From the NCBI RefSeq assembly GCF_016772315.1, contig NZ_CP053482.1, positions 1,116,001 through 1,180,000 on the forward strand: a DNA stretch of 64,000 nt. The letters are read 5' to 3'. Positions 17,671 through 27,735 of the stretch are shown here, piece by piece (position 1 is the first letter of the stretch; each line of letters begins with the position of its first letter). The translations under genes were made by a program, and so were the position numbers. The notes under the pieces are model-generated. The model saw only the letters and a list, made by a program, of their open reading frames with translations. It was not told the DNA's origin and did no database searches. Origin of the DNA: Thiothrix subterranea. Lineage in GTDB: Bacteria > Pseudomonadota > Gammaproteobacteria > Thiotrichales > Thiotrichaceae.

Positions 17671-19012
17671 CGTTTCTCCCCTTGTCTATACCGTAATAAA
17701 AAGGAATTTCCATTCCATTGTTAGTCAATACCACATGATCAGACTTAATGGACTTTACGAAATATTTTTCGCCAAGTGCCGAACCTTCCATGTATTTCTT
17801 ACCATCTTTCGCAACCAGAAACGGTATTTTGCCGACGCTGACACTGCGTATCGCCAATGTAATGCGGTCGCGTATATCCGTGACATTGAGCACAATTGCC
17901 GGGCCATCGCCCTGTATTCCAATGAACTCCTGCCGCAAACCTGTTAATTTTTGAATTTCCGACTGCGTTAACTCGCCATTAACTATAACGCTCTTGCCGT
18001 CGGTTGTAGCGGTGATGCGGCTAGACAGTCCTTTTTTCTCGATGAACTGCACAAAAGACGCTAGATAACCGTCCAGCGATTGAAAATCAGCCTCACCAAT
18101 GGAGCGGATACCCCCAATATCATTGAGGATAGTGGTTTTGACGCGCTCCCAATCGGCCTTTTTAGTGACAAAACCTTGAGCAACCAAAATCCCCTCGGTC
18201 GCGCCCGGCTTGAAGCTAATGCCCGGCTGCCCCATGGCACGGGCAATCATATTGGCACTATTCGCCATCTCATCTTGCGCCCAGACGTACACATTGGCTT
18301 TGATGCCCGCGTCCTGAATCTTGCCCATAATGGCATTGCGTTCTTCAACCGTATCGGTGTAGCCACGCAAACTGACCGAACCATCGGCCTCATTCACCAA
18401 GTTGAAATCCTGTTCCCCCAGTGTTTTCAGCAAGCCTGCGGCCTGTTGTTCGCCGGAATCACGTAAGCCCAGCGTTTCCAGAAAACGGTTGAACTGCGGT
18501 GCCCAATAAATGAGATTAGCCAACAACAATAAGCCCACCCCTAAAAGTAACCAAGTCTTACCGCTCATGCCTTTGTTAGCGGATGATTTAGCGGCTGACG
18601 ATTTTTTCGCCGGGGGCGGAACATTATTACTCTTAGTACCCGCAACAGTGGCACGCTTAGCATTAGTCTCAGGTGATTTTTGTGCTTGAGTGCGCGGGGC
18701 GGACACTCGACTGTCGGCTACCAAAAACTCGACATTGCCTAATTTCACCGTCTGATACGGTGCCAACTCAATGCTTTCGGCAGCAATCTCTTGCGCCTCA
18801 ACGAATACCGGGCGAGCCAAGGGTTGTAGCGTAATCGAACCCGGTGTGATCAATAATTGAATGTGCTGATCTGCAATATTGTCGTCATGCAAAATAATGT
18901 CGCTGGTCATCGAACGTCCAATGACCACACTCCCGGTTCTCAAGCGAACCGACGCACCACTGTTAATGCCATTGAGAACTTTGAGAATAAACGAAGTGTG
19001 TTGACTTGCCAT
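17639..19012 (-). CDS. sctD: T3SS inner-membrane ring protein SctD with FHA domain
   Basis: A 457-residue protein: cytoplasmic FHA domain (residues 1-100; SVVIGRSMTSDIILHDDNIADQH), a Lys/Pro/Ala-rich linker, one transmembrane helix (about 152-170, WLLLGVGLLLLANLIYWAP) and periplasmic BON-like repeats (VSLRGYTDTVEERNAIM; VIVNGELTQSEIQKL). This is the canonical YscD layout. It surrounds SctJ and reaches towards the outer-membrane secretin. The start follows the sctC stop directly. Confidence 0.93.
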   Translation of the reverse strand: MASQHTSFILKVLNGINSGASVRLRTGSVVIGRSMTSDIILHDDNIADQHIQLLITPGSITLQPLARPVFVEAQEIAAESIELAPYQTVKLGNVEFLVADSRVSAPRTQAQKSPETNAKRATVAGTKSNNVPPPAKKSSAAKSSANKGMSGKTWLLLGVGLLLLANLIYWAPQFNRFLETLGLRDSGEQQAAGLLKTLGEQDFNLVNEADGSVSLRGYTDTVEERNAIMGKIQDAGIKANVYVWAQDEMANSANMIARAMGQPGISFKPGATEGILVAQGFVTKKADWERVKTTILNDIGGIRSIGEADFQSLDGYLASFVQFIEKKGLSSRITATTDGKSVIVNGELTQSEIQKLTGLRQEFIGIQGDGPAIVLNVTDIRDRITLAIRSVSVGKIPFLVAKDGKKYMEGSALGEKYFVKSIKSDHVVLTNNGMEIPFYYGIDKGRNDANSRTESQK

Positions 19013-19690
19013 TTATTCGGCCTGTTGCTTGTTTTTAACGACATCCACCACATCAAAGCCCGGAAATTTTTCATCCGTCTTGACATCAAACTCAGCGCCC
19101 ATACCACCCACCGGATCTTCTGAACTGTAATTCATCACACCGGCTTTATCTTTCCAGCGGTACACTTGCCGCCGCGCCAGATCCTGTGTGTCCATTACCT
19201 TCGCCATATCCAGTACCGCGCTGACAAAACGTTCAGGGCCAGTCAGATACACAATGTTATCGACTTCAGAAATCTGCCATTGAAAGCGCTCTTCCAACAC
19301 CTCCAACCGTTTTAAAGCATTGGTGAATTCTTGCGGCGACATTTTTTTCATACTCACACTCGCTGATTGCACTTCTTCTTCCTTGTAAACAAACAGCGCT
19401 TCTTTGTCGTAGTACCAAATCAAACCGTAATTTTTGACCAGTTCATTGAAAATCTCCTGAGGTTTACGATTTTGGAGATGCAAACTCACCACTTCCTTGA
19501 CCTTAGGGCTAACCACAATCGGCAAATCTTGTAATGATGCCAAGGTTTTCAACAATTCTGGCAATGGCTCCTGATCAGAAAAGTGCGAATAGTTATCCGA
19601 CTTCCACGGCACGGGAGCCGCAACCGCCGCACTACCTGCTAATAGCAGGGATAAAATAGCCCATCGAAACGTGAACAATGTGTCATGCAT
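19013..19690 (-). CDS. sctC: SctC-like protein with only N0/N1 domains (no secretin domain)
   Basis: A 225-residue protein with a signal peptide (ending about residue 25, AVAAPVPW). Residues about 28-105 match the N0 domain of T3SS secretins (LPELLKTLASLQDLPIVVSP, IFNELVKNYGLIWYYDKEALFVY) and about 112-172 an N1-like domain (FQWQISEVDNIVYLTGPERFVSAVLDMAKVMD). The membrane-spanning secretin domain of normal SctC (about 600 residues) is absent. The tail contains VYRWKDKAGVMNYSSEDP, like a DUF4124 motif. The reading frame shows no sign of a recent break: the stop is followed immediately by sctD. ATG 19690 is preferred over 19711. Confidence 0.75.
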   Translation of the reverse strand: MHDTLFTFRWAILSLLLAGSAAVAAPVPWKSDNYSHFSDQEPLPELLKTLASLQDLPIVVSPKVKEVVSLHLQNRKPQEIFNELVKNYGLIWYYDKEALFVYKEEEVQSASVSMKKMSPQEFTNALKRLEVLEERFQWQISEVDNIVYLTGPERFVSAVLDMAKVMDTQDLARRQVYRWKDKAGVMNYSSEDPVGGMGAEFDVKTDEKFPGFDVVDVVKNKQQAE

Positions 19691-19961
19691 AGCCAAGTCA
19701 TCCCCCGGCAAATAGAAACAAACATGAATCTATGCCTTCGCTCACAAATATTCACGCTGAAGAAGACAAACCGTACTAGAAACCCTACTCAGTGGAACAA
19801 CGCCACCAGCAATAAACCGTTCAGTCTGAGATTGAGACCGTATGGCTAAAGAAAGTTGAACTTCGCAAAACGTAGCGGCAGACTACCGTGGACATTGCAC
19901 GTTTTCAGTCATAAACCACGCCTTGCTGTGTTTGCGAACAGCAATCAGGATAACAATCATA

Positions 19962-21020
19962 ATGAGAAACCGGCAGATTCTGTTCACCCCTATTAAGTTT
20001 CCCACTCAGGCAGCGCTTGCCATGCGCCTGAACAATATTCTGTTGAACAAATCCACAGGGATGCACGTCCCGGTGGATAACAAGCGTGTCGCGCATTGTC
20101 GGATACAACCTGGAGAATCAGACACGCAACACCTTTGCCCCATCAGTATGACGCTGGAATTAGGTGGCACGATGGCGGGTTTATGGTTGTCAGCTTGGCC
20201 ATTGGTAGAGCGCATTAAGCAATTTTTACCGGACGGCTTGCTGCATGAACTGCCGGAAAATCTCGCCATTAGCATTATTGAAAGTGCACTTGCTCCCCTG
20301 TTGCATCAAGCGGAAACCGGCTTAGGGTTGCAGTTAACCTTACAATCCATGTCAGCAGACCCACTCAGCACCCAATACACCATGCCATTAGGCTTTACTA
20401 TTCAGATACTTGAGCAAGAAAACTCACCGGTATTGCAAGAAGTATTTGGGGTATTGATGCTCGACCCGCACCTTTATTTGCACCTACAAGAACGCCTGCG
20501 CCACTGGCCTTCTGACACCAACTTGGATTGGGAAGAACATGACACCCCGCTATGGCTTGAAATCAGCCACATTGTGTTTTCCATGCAAGAGATCAACGAA
20601 CTGCAACCGTCTGACCTGATTTTGCTGGAAGACACCCGCTTTGAAGACGAAGGTTTACTGCGCTTATGCCTCGATTCCGGTTATTGCTGCGAAGCGACGC
20701 TCAGTGAAACAACCCCCGCAACCCTGACCATTATTACCGAGTGGATGCCCATGTCCGATAATGAACAAAAACAAAACATAGAACACATTAGCCAGATACC
20801 GGTACAGCTTTCCTTCGATGTGGGGGAAAAAACGCTGTCATTCAACGAAGTGCGGCAATTACGCCCCGGCTATATTCTCGAATTGGGGAAATCCTTGCCA
20901 GAAATCATTCAGATACGTTCACAGCATCGGCTGATTGGCACGGGAGAATTGGTCGAAATCAACGGGCGCATTGCGGTACGCATCATCAACCTGTTTAACA
21001 AAAAAGCGAAGAGCGCTTAA
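19962..21020 (+). CDS. sctQ: T3SS C-ring/sorting-platform protein SctQ
   Basis: A 352-residue protein that begins the plus-strand unit. The C-terminal ~75 residues form a SpoA/FliN-like domain (IPVQLSFDVGEKTLSFNEVRQLRPGYILELGK). The N-terminal part is divergent, as normal for SctQ. It forms the cytoplasmic sorting platform with SctK, SctL and SctN. ATG 19962 has AGGA 12 bases upstream; the frame opens earlier at 19923. A separate internal-start C-terminal product, known in some systems, was not identified. Ends 2 bp before sctR. Confidence 0.88.
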   Translation: MRNRQILFTPIKFPTQAALAMRLNNILLNKSTGMHVPVDNKRVAHCRIQPGESDTQHLCPISMTLELGGTMAGLWLSAWPLVERIKQFLPDGLLHELPENLAISIIESALAPLLHQAETGLGLQLTLQSMSADPLSTQYTMPLGFTIQILEQENSPVLQEVFGVLMLDPHLYLHLQERLRHWPSDTNLDWEEHDTPLWLEISHIVFSMQEINELQPSDLILLEDTRFEDEGLLRLCLDSGYCCEATLSETTPATLTIITEWMPMSDNEQKQNIEHISQIPVQLSFDVGEKTLSFNEVRQLRPGYILELGKSLPEIIQIRSQHRLIGTGELVEINGRIAVRIINLFNKKAKSA

Positions 21021-21022
21021 GC

Positions 21023-21676
21023 ATGGAAAGCTTCCCGAATCCGATCATATTGCTGGCGGCGCTCACGATCTTAGGTTTAGCGCCGTTTATTGCGATTATG
21101 GTTAGCTCTTTCGTCAAGCTGGTGATTGTGATGCATATCCTCCGCAGTGCTTTAGGCTTGCAACAAGAGCCACCGAATATTGCGATTAGCGGTATTGCCA
21201 TCATTCTGTCTATCTACATCATGGCACCGGTGTTAATGGAAACCTATGAGCAATTTAATAGCTTTGGTGTTGCTATTGAAGATATACGCAATCCTTTGTT
21301 AATTAATGCATTGGAAGGCAGTACTGAGCCTTTACGAAAATTTCTTATTAACCACTCCAGTGATAGTGAACGCGAATTTTTCACGCAAACCACCCAAAAA
21401 CTTTGGCCTGAAAAATATTCAGCGGAAATCACCACCGAACATCTCTTGGTATTGATTCCATCCTTTATGGTAAGCGAATTAACGACCGCATTCCAAGTCG
21501 GTTTCTTGATATTTCTCCCGTTTATAGTGATTGACTTGGTTATCTCTAACTTATTGATGTCAATGGGTATGATGATGTTATCACCCATGACCATTTCCTT
21601 GCCCTTCAAACTGTTGCTCTTTGTGCTCGTGGATGGTTGGTCACGCCTGATCCACGGCCTAATATTGAGTTATTGA
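21023..21676 (+). CDS. sctR: T3SS export-gate protein SctR
   Basis: A 217-residue FliP/SctR-family membrane protein with four transmembrane helices and the motifs ILGLAPFIAIMVSSFVKLVIVMHILRSALGLQQ (shown from the N-terminal region in two halves: LAPFIAIMVSSF and VLHILRSALGLQ-type) and DLVISNLLMSMGMMMLSPMTISLPFKLLLFVLVDGW near the end. Forms the core of the export gate with SctS and SctT. Confidence 0.95.
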   Translation: MESFPNPIILLAALTILGLAPFIAIMVSSFVKLVIVMHILRSALGLQQEPPNIAISGIAIILSIYIMAPVLMETYEQFNSFGVAIEDIRNPLLINALEGSTEPLRKFLINHSSDSEREFFTQTTQKLWPEKYSAEITTEHLLVLIPSFMVSELTTAFQVGFLIFLPFIVIDLVISNLLMSMGMMMLSPMTISLPFKLLLFVLVDGWSRLIHGLILSY

Positions 21677-21680
21677 CACC

Positions 21681-21953
21681 ATGAATGAAACCGACATCAT
21701 CCACAAAACTTCATTGGCGATGGAACTCATTCTGTACCTGTCACTGCCTGCCATTATTGCCGCAACCGTGGTGGGTTTGCTCATCGGTTTGTTGCAAGCT
21801 TTAACGTCTATTCAGGAACAAACACTGCCGCACGGTTTTAAGCTCGTCGTCACCATGGTGGCACTGGCAGCGACTGTGCGTTGGTTAGGCCCAGAATTAC
21901 TCACTTTCACCCAAAACGTCTTTGATCAAATTGCAGTGATACGGCATAACTGA
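21681..21953 (+). CDS. sctS: T3SS export-gate protein SctS
   Basis: A 90-residue FliQ/SctS-family protein with two transmembrane helices and the signature ATVVGLLIGLLQALTSIQEQTL. Full length for the family. Sits between sctR (4-bp gap) and sctT (1-bp overlap). Confidence 0.95.
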   Translation: MNETDIIHKTSLAMELILYLSLPAIIAATVVGLLIGLLQALTSIQEQTLPHGFKLVVTMVALAATVRWLGPELLTFTQNVFDQIAVIRHN

Positions 21954-22735
21954 TGGAAATCGAAGCACTGCAATCATGGCTATTGGCTTGGGCATTTACC
22001 GCCCCAAGGGTTTTGGTTGCGTTCGCGCTCCTACCGATTCTGACTGAACCCGTTGTACCCCGCACCTTACGCAACGGGGTCATTATGACCATGAGTCTGT
22101 TTATTTTGCCGCTGACACACGAACAGTTTCTCAACATTGAAATTAACACGCTCACCATGCTTGGTATTTTGGTAAAAGAAGGACTCTTAGGGCTGTTATT
22201 AGGTTATACCCTGAGTGTGCCGTTTTGGGCGGTTAAAGCGGCTGGCTTTTTGATCGACATGCAGCGCGGTGTGATGAGCGCTCTCTATTTCTCACCTGTT
22301 ACCGCAAATATGGTGTCGCCGCTGGGTGGATTATTTAGTTTATTGCTGACCACATTATTACTGGTATCAGGCGGCTTTTTAATCTTGTTACAAACACTCT
22401 ATTTCAGTTACCAAACTTGGCCAATAGATCAGTTTTTCCCACAATTTACACTGGAAGTTGCCTCATTTTTCCTGCAACAATTGGACTTGCTGTTATACAC
22501 CAGCGTGCTAATTGCGGGGCCTTTTCTTGGGATGATGTTTCTGGTCGATTTCGGGCTGGGAATGGTCGGACGTTTTTTACCGCAACTAAACGTTTTCTTA
22601 GCCGCTATGCCGGTCAAAAGTGGCCTAACGTTCTTCATGCTAACGCTGTATATCGGCTTTTTAGCGGAATATCTCAAAGACGGCTTTTTCCGCATGGGCA
22701 ATAATCTCACGATATTGGATGCGCTATTGCGATGA
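21953..22735 (+). CDS. sctT: T3SS export-gate protein SctT
   Basis: A 260-residue FliR/SctT-family protein with about six to seven hydrophobic helices; motifs LAWAFTAPRVLVAFALLPIL, LLGYTLSVPFWAVKAAGFLIDMQRG and FGLGMVGRFLPQLNVFLAAMPVKSG are typical. The third subunit of the RST export gate. Overlaps sctU by 4 bp. Confidence 0.95.
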   Translation: MEIEALQSWLLAWAFTAPRVLVAFALLPILTEPVVPRTLRNGVIMTMSLFILPLTHEQFLNIEINTLTMLGILVKEGLLGLLLGYTLSVPFWAVKAAGFLIDMQRGVMSALYFSPVTANMVSPLGGLFSLLLTTLLLVSGGFLILLQTLYFSYQTWPIDQFFPQFTLEVASFFLQQLDLLLYTSVLIAGPFLGMMFLVDFGLGMVGRFLPQLNVFLAAMPVKSGLTFFMLTLYIGFLAEYLKDGFFRMGNNLTILDALLR

Positions 22736-23790
22736 GTGGTGATAGTAGCCAAGAAAAAACCGAACAACCCAGTTCACGCAAACTGGAAAAAGCGCGTAAA
22801 CAAGGGCAAGTAGCACGTAGTAATGACGTGAGTTCGGCGCTGATTATGCTATTCACCGTGCTCTATTTTATGTTGGCGTGGGATTGGATCGTCGATCAGT
22901 TCAAAGAAATGTTCAGCATTGTACCCCGCCTATACACCATGCCATTCCCGCAAGCAGTGGAAGTCGGTTTTAAAACCATGCTGGAAAGCGCTCTATACGG
23001 CATCGCGTTACCCTTTGCCATGATCACAGTAGTGGCGGGTATTCTGGGGAATATTGTGCAATTTGGTTTCGTCTTTTCCTTTGAACCCATTATTCCCAAG
23101 CCGGAAAAAGTTAGCTTATCCAGTGGTTTCAAACGCATTTTTTCCGCCAAGCAATTCGTCACGACCTTACTCTCGCTGTTGAAAACCATCATTATTGGGG
23201 CAATTTTGCTGATTGTGTTACGCGCGGGGTTGAGCGAGTTATTGCACGCCATTAAACAATGCAACGTTGAATGCCAACAAACCGTCATCGAAGACTTAAC
23301 CAGTCAACTCATGTTGTACATTTTGCCCATACTTATTTTTATCGCCGTACTCGATTTTTTATTTCAAAGCCAGCAATTCATTAAAGATCAGCGCATGACC
23401 AAAGAAGAAGTCAAAAAAGAAATGAAAGACATCTTTGGGGATCCGCATGTGCGTTCGGCACGCCAAGGCATTCGGCGCGAACTCTCCGAACAGGACATCA
23501 AGAAGCGTATTAGTACCGCTCGGCTGGTGATTCTCGACATGGGGGTTGCGGTTGCGTTGCAATACGAAGCGGGTAAGACCCCATTACCCATTATCGTGGC
23601 CATTGGTAAAAATAATATGTCACGTAAAATGGCAGAAATTGCCACCCTTGAAAATGTACCCGTCGTCAGTGACCCTGGGTTGGTGCAAGATTTGCTTAGC
23701 GAGGGCAAATTAGACCAATACATACCCGAAAAAACCATTGATAGAGTCGCTAATTTATTGCGCCAAACCCAAGGGAAGGTCAAAAAATAA
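22732..23790 (+). CDS. sctU: T3SS export apparatus protein SctU, NPTH motif replaced
   Basis: A 352-residue FlhB/SctU-family protein: GDSSQEKTEQPSSRKLEKARKQGQVARSNDV start (in family form EKTEQPS..KL..AR..GQV), four transmembrane helices, and a cytoplasmic domain with TKEEVKKEMKDIFGDPHVR. The family self-cleaves in NPTH; here the aligned segment reads VILDMGVAVALQY, with LDMG in place of NPTH. The frame is intact on both sides (ends NVPVVSDPGLVQDLL), so this is a substitution and not a frameshift. Self-cleavage, normally required for switching from needle to later substrates, is not expected. Confidence 0.93.
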   Translation: MSGDSSQEKTEQPSSRKLEKARKQGQVARSNDVSSALIMLFTVLYFMLAWDWIVDQFKEMFSIVPRLYTMPFPQAVEVGFKTMLESALYGIALPFAMITVVAGILGNIVQFGFVFSFEPIIPKPEKVSLSSGFKRIFSAKQFVTTLLSLLKTIIIGAILLIVLRAGLSELLHAIKQCNVECQQTVIEDLTSQLMLYILPILIFIAVLDFLFQSQQFIKDQRMTKEEVKKEMKDIFGDPHVRSARQGIRRELSEQDIKKRISTARLVILDMGVAVALQYEAGKTPLPIIVAIGKNNMSRKMAEIATLENVPVVSDPGLVQDLLSEGKLDQYIPEKTIDRVANLLRQTQGKVKK

Positions 23791-23801
23791 ATGGATGTAT
23801 T

Positions 23802-24329
23802 ATGGAACAAGAAAAACAGCCAATGACCTTGGCGCAGCGCTTACAAAAAAGCTGGGCAGATTTAAGACAAACCAATGTGCGGGCGCAAGCCCACTACACG
23901 GTTTTTCGTACCACCCAGCACATCAAAAACAAAAATGGCTTGGTAAAACAATACCAGCAACGTTTTGCCGCTGGGTGGGAAAAATGGCTGGGTGTCGGCG
24001 CAGGCATCACTGGCGTTTTCATGCTACTCAACCCTGACGGGCTGTGGCGCTGGCAGTTTGTGCTCGTTCTTGGTGGTGTGTTGATCGCGCCACTGTTAGC
24101 TGACTTGTGGCATTCCCTGAAAAAAGTGTTCACCGAATACCCCGGCAAACAGCTTATCGGGCAAGTGATTACGTTAGAACAAGGAATTGTGGAGGGCGCA
24201 GGCAGTATCCGTTTAGATAATCTCGAATGGCAACTGGCGGGAGACGATTGCCCTGCGGGAACGCAAGCCAAGATTATTGCCATTAACGACCGGACTTTAT
24301 ACATAACGCCCCTCAGCCAAACCGCATAA
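23802..24329 (+). CDS. NfeD-like membrane protein inside the T3SS export operon
   Basis: A 175-residue protein placed between sctU (11-bp gap) and sctV (30-bp gap). After a charged N-terminus it has two adjacent transmembrane helices (about 62-77 and 82-101, LGVGAGITGVFMLL and FVLVLGGVLIAPLLADLW), then a C-terminal beta-rich domain (about 118-172: GKQLIGQVITLEQGIVEGAGSIRL, LEWQLAGDDCPAGTQAKIIAI) with the pattern of the NfeD OB-fold domain. No standard sct gene fits this description. No partner SPFH protein adjoins it. Confidence 0.65.
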   Translation: MEQEKQPMTLAQRLQKSWADLRQTNVRAQAHYTVFRTTQHIKNKNGLVKQYQQRFAAGWEKWLGVGAGITGVFMLLNPDGLWRWQFVLVLGGVLIAPLLADLWHSLKKVFTEYPGKQLIGQVITLEQGIVEGAGSIRLDNLEWQLAGDDCPAGTQAKIIAINDRTLYITPLSQTA

Positions 24330-24359
24330 GCCATTACAAGGATCAGGAGCACCGTTTTC

Positions 24360-26399
24360 ATGCAGTCGAGCGCCTCACAAGAGTTTCTCACCAACCTAAC
24401 CCGGCGCAGTGACATAGCGCTGGCGTTATTGCTGGTCGCGATCATTGCCATGATGATTTTGCCCATGCCCACCTTGGTCATGGACATGCTGATTGCCCTG
24501 AACATGAGCATTGCGATCTTATTGATGATGTTGGGTATTTACATTCCACACCCGCTGGCAATTTCCTCGTTTCCGTCGATTTTATTATTGACCACGCTGT
24601 TTCGTTTATCGTTAAGTATTGCTACTACCCGTTTGATTTTGCTGGAAGCGGATGCCGGTCACATTATTCAAACCTTCGGCGAATTCGTGGTGGGTGGTAA
24701 TTTAATTGTCGGTTTGGTCGTGTTCCTAATCATTACGATTGTGCAATTCATCGTCATTACCAAAGGCTCAGAACGTATCGCCGAAGTTAGCGCCCGCTTT
24801 TCCTTGGACGCAATGCCCGGTAAGCAGATGAGTATCGACAGCGATATGCGGGCAGGTCTGATTACTTTGGCGGATGCACGTCATCGCCGTTCTAACCTTG
24901 AAAAAGAAAGCCAATTGTACGGCGCTCTCGATGGCGCGATGAAATTCGTCAAAGGGGATGCGATTGCGGGGCTGATTATTATCTTAGTCAACATCCTCGG
25001 TGGCATAGCCATTGGCACGATGCAGCGCGGAATGCCAATGGGCGAAGCCGTCGAACTCTACTCCATTCTCACCATTGGTGACGGGCTGGTATCGCAAATT
25101 CCCGCCCTATTCATTTCCATCACCTCCGGCATTATTGTCACCCGTGTGCGGGGAGAAGATGATGCCAACTTAGGCAGCGACATTGGTGGGCAAATGCTGG
25201 CGCAACCCAGTGCCTTGCTTGCCGCCGCCGGTATTGTGGGCGCAATGGGGTTAGTCCCCGGCTTTCCGACCATGGTGTTCTTTTTCCTCGCTATTTTGCT
25301 AGGCTTCACCGGTATGGCCTTGCGCAAAGTGCAAAATCAGATGGAATTCGCCGATGCCGAAATCACCACCGTCATCGGTCAACAAGATAGCAGTAAAATG
25401 GCGCTTGGCAGCAGCGAACCTCAAGCCGCGTTGGAAGACATGCAGCCACTCTCACCCGCTTTAGTCGAACTGCCTGCGCAAGCCAAAAACTTGTTCTCAC
25501 TCGACACTTTGAATCAAGATTTCATGCGCATCCGCCGCGAGTTCTACCAAGACATGGGTGTGCCATTGCCCGGCATCAGCCTGCGAATTTCCTCGCAATT
25601 GAATAATGACAACTACCAGATTTCAATTCGCGGCGTTCCTGTGGCACAAGGCAACCTCAAACCCGCGAGTGCAACCGCATTACCCGCTACGCCCCCCTCC
25701 AGCGACAAAACAGCGGCTGACTTGGTAGCCAGTGGCACGCGCCCGACACCCGACAATATTCAGGCCATTAGCTTCCACCTCGCGTATGTATTACGCAAAC
25801 ATGCGTCGGAATTCATCGGCATTCAAGAAATGCACACCCTCTATAACAAGCTGGAACAATCCAGTTACACCGAACTGGTGCGCGAAGTGCAACGTGCGGT
25901 CAACACCCCGAAAACCGTGGATGTATTCCGGCGCTTGCTGAATGAAGGCATATCCATCCGCGATCTTCGCCAAATTCTCGGCACGCTGGTCGAATTTGGC
26001 GAAATGGAAAAAGACACCAGCATGTTGGCAGAACGGGTGCGCATCAGCCTCAAACGCCAGTTGTCTTACACCTTTACCAATGGCACGGGCGTATTGCCGG
26101 TCTACATGTTCGCCCCCGAAACCGAGAAATTGCTGCAAAACAGCCTGCGCCAAACCCCCAATGGCGTATTTTTCGCACTTAATCCCGAAGCCACCGAACA
26201 ATTCACCAGCGCTTTGCGGGAACTCGAAACCGAACATGCCAAAGACAAAGTGCGCCCGGTTATTCTCACTAATTTGGAATTGCGCCGCCATATTCGCCGC
26301 CATCTCGAAACCAGCTTCCCCGACTTGCCGGTCATCTCAGTGCAGGAACTCACTACCAGCATTTCCCTCAATCCGATTGGCGAGATCAGGCTGACATGA
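24360..26399 (+). CDS. sctV: T3SS major export apparatus protein SctV
   Basis: A 679-residue FlhA/SctV-family protein: about eight N-terminal transmembrane helices, the FHIPEP-region motif [47 protein letters not shown] (residues about 155-205) and a C-terminal cytoplasmic domain of some 300 residues that forms the nonameric ring docking substrates. Length is normal. Overlaps sctN by 4 bp. Confidence 0.95.
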   Translation: MQSSASQEFLTNLTRRSDIALALLLVAIIAMMILPMPTLVMDMLIALNMSIAILLMMLGIYIPHPLAISSFPSILLLTTLFRLSLSIATTRLILLEADAGHIIQTFGEFVVGGNLIVGLVVFLIITIVQFIVITKGSERIAEVSARFSLDAMPGKQMSIDSDMRAGLITLADARHRRSNLEKESQLYGALDGAMKFVKGDAIAGLIIILVNILGGIAIGTMQRGMPMGEAVELYSILTIGDGLVSQIPALFISITSGIIVTRVRGEDDANLGSDIGGQMLAQPSALLAAAGIVGAMGLVPGFPTMVFFFLAILLGFTGMALRKVQNQMEFADAEITTVIGQQDSSKMALGSSEPQAALEDMQPLSPALVELPAQAKNLFSLDTLNQDFMRIRREFYQDMGVPLPGISLRISSQLNNDNYQISIRGVPVAQGNLKPASATALPATPPSSDKTAADLVASGTRPTPDNIQAISFHLAYVLRKHASEFIGIQEMHTLYNKLEQSSYTELVREVQRAVNTPKTVDVFRRLLNEGISIRDLRQILGTLVEFGEMEKDTSMLAERVRISLKRQLSYTFTNGTGVLPVYMFAPETEKLLQNSLRQTPNGVFFALNPEATEQFTSALRELETEHAKDKVRPVILTNLELRRHIRRHLETSFPDLPVISVQELTTSISLNPIGEIRLT

Positions 26400-27730
26400 G
26401 ACCGCGTACCCCACTGAGCCACGTCACCGAACGCTTGCGCAATAACCTCGAAAAATGCACGCCACTGGTATTACACGGGCGCATTGTGCAAGTCACCGGC
26501 ACGGTGGTTCGTGCCATTGTGCCGCGTGTCAAACTCGGCGAATTATGCTTGCTAAAAAACAGCGGCGATCCACGCGAAATTCCTGCGGAAGTCATCGGTT
26601 TTGAGCAAAATATTGCACTACTCGCCCCGATCGGCGATATGCAAGGCGTATCCGCGCACACCCAAGTGATTACCACCGGCAAAATGCTTGAGGTCGGCGT
26701 TGGCGAACACCTGCGCGGCTGCGTGCTCGATGGCATTGGGCGCGTGCAAGAAAATCCTGGCAGACCGTTACCGACTTTCACCGAATACTACCCCATCTAC
26801 GCCAATCCACCCGATCCACTCTCCCGCGATAGGGTGAGTAGCCCGCTATCGCTGGGGATTCGCTCAATGGATGCGTTGATTACCTGCGGCATCGGGCAGC
26901 GCATCGGTGTATTTGCCGGTGCTGGGGTCGGTAAAAGTTCCTTACTTAGCATGTTGGTGCAACACGCGGCGGTGGACGTTTACGTGGTCGCCCTCATCGG
27001 CGAACGTGGGCGCGAAGTGCGCGAATTCATGGAAGAAGCCTTGGGCGAGGCGGGGATGCAAAAAACCGTTCTCATCGTTGCCACCTCTGATCGCCCAGCG
27101 ATTGAACGTCTCAAAGCCGCTTATGTTGCCACCGCAGTTGCCGAATACTTCCGCGACAAAGGCAATAATGTTTTATTGCTAATGGACTCGCTGACCCGTT
27201 TTGCACGAGCGCAACGCGAAATCGGCTTAGCCGCTGGGGAAGCTCCCGCCCGACGCGGCTTTCCACCGTCGGTATTTTCGGAATTGCCCAAACTGGTCGA
27301 ACGCGCAGGGAATTCAGACAAAGGCTCAATCACCGCGTTTTACACCGTGCTGGTGGAAGGCGATGACATGAGCGACCCGATTGCGGATGAAGTACGTTCC
27401 TTGCTGGATGGACACATTATGCTGTCACGCGACCTAGCGGCGGGCAATCATTATCCAGCGGTCGACATCCTCGCGAGTCTGAGCCGGATTATGCCGCAAT
27501 TGGTTAGCCCCCAACACCGTGCCGCTGCCGCACACTTGCGCACTTTGATGGCGAAACACAAAGAAATCGAATTTTTGCTGCGCGTCGGTGAATACAAACA
27601 CGGTTCCGACCCGCTTGCAGACGAAGCCATCCGTAAAATGGATGAAATTTTGCGCTTTCTTAAACAGCCTTCCCACGAATATTCCAGTTTTGATGACACC
27701 ATCAACTGGCTAATCCAACTGGCAGGATAA
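26396..27730 (+). CDS. sctN: T3SS ATPase SctN
   Basis: A 444-residue FliI/YscN-type ATPase: Walker A GAGVGKSS (about residues 175-182), [18 protein letters not shown], Walker [25 protein letters not shown]-type segment, and the C-terminal chaperone-binding region. It unfolds and releases chaperones from substrates at the sorting platform, with SctL and SctO. Confidence 0.96.
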   Translation: MRPRTPLSHVTERLRNNLEKCTPLVLHGRIVQVTGTVVRAIVPRVKLGELCLLKNSGDPREIPAEVIGFEQNIALLAPIGDMQGVSAHTQVITTGKMLEVGVGEHLRGCVLDGIGRVQENPGRPLPTFTEYYPIYANPPDPLSRDRVSSPLSLGIRSMDALITCGIGQRIGVFAGAGVGKSSLLSMLVQHAAVDVYVVALIGERGREVREFMEEALGEAGMQKTVLIVATSDRPAIERLKAAYVATAVAEYFRDKGNNVLLLMDSLTRFARAQREIGLAAGEAPARRGFPPSVFSELPKLVERAGNSDKGSITAFYTVLVEGDDMSDPIADEVRSLLDGHIMLSRDLAAGNHYPAVDILASLSRIMPQLVSPQHRAAAAHLRTLMAKHKEIEFLLRVGEYKHGSDPLADEAIRKMDEILRFLKQPSHEYSSFDDTINWLIQLAG

Positions 27731-27735
27731 TCGCC

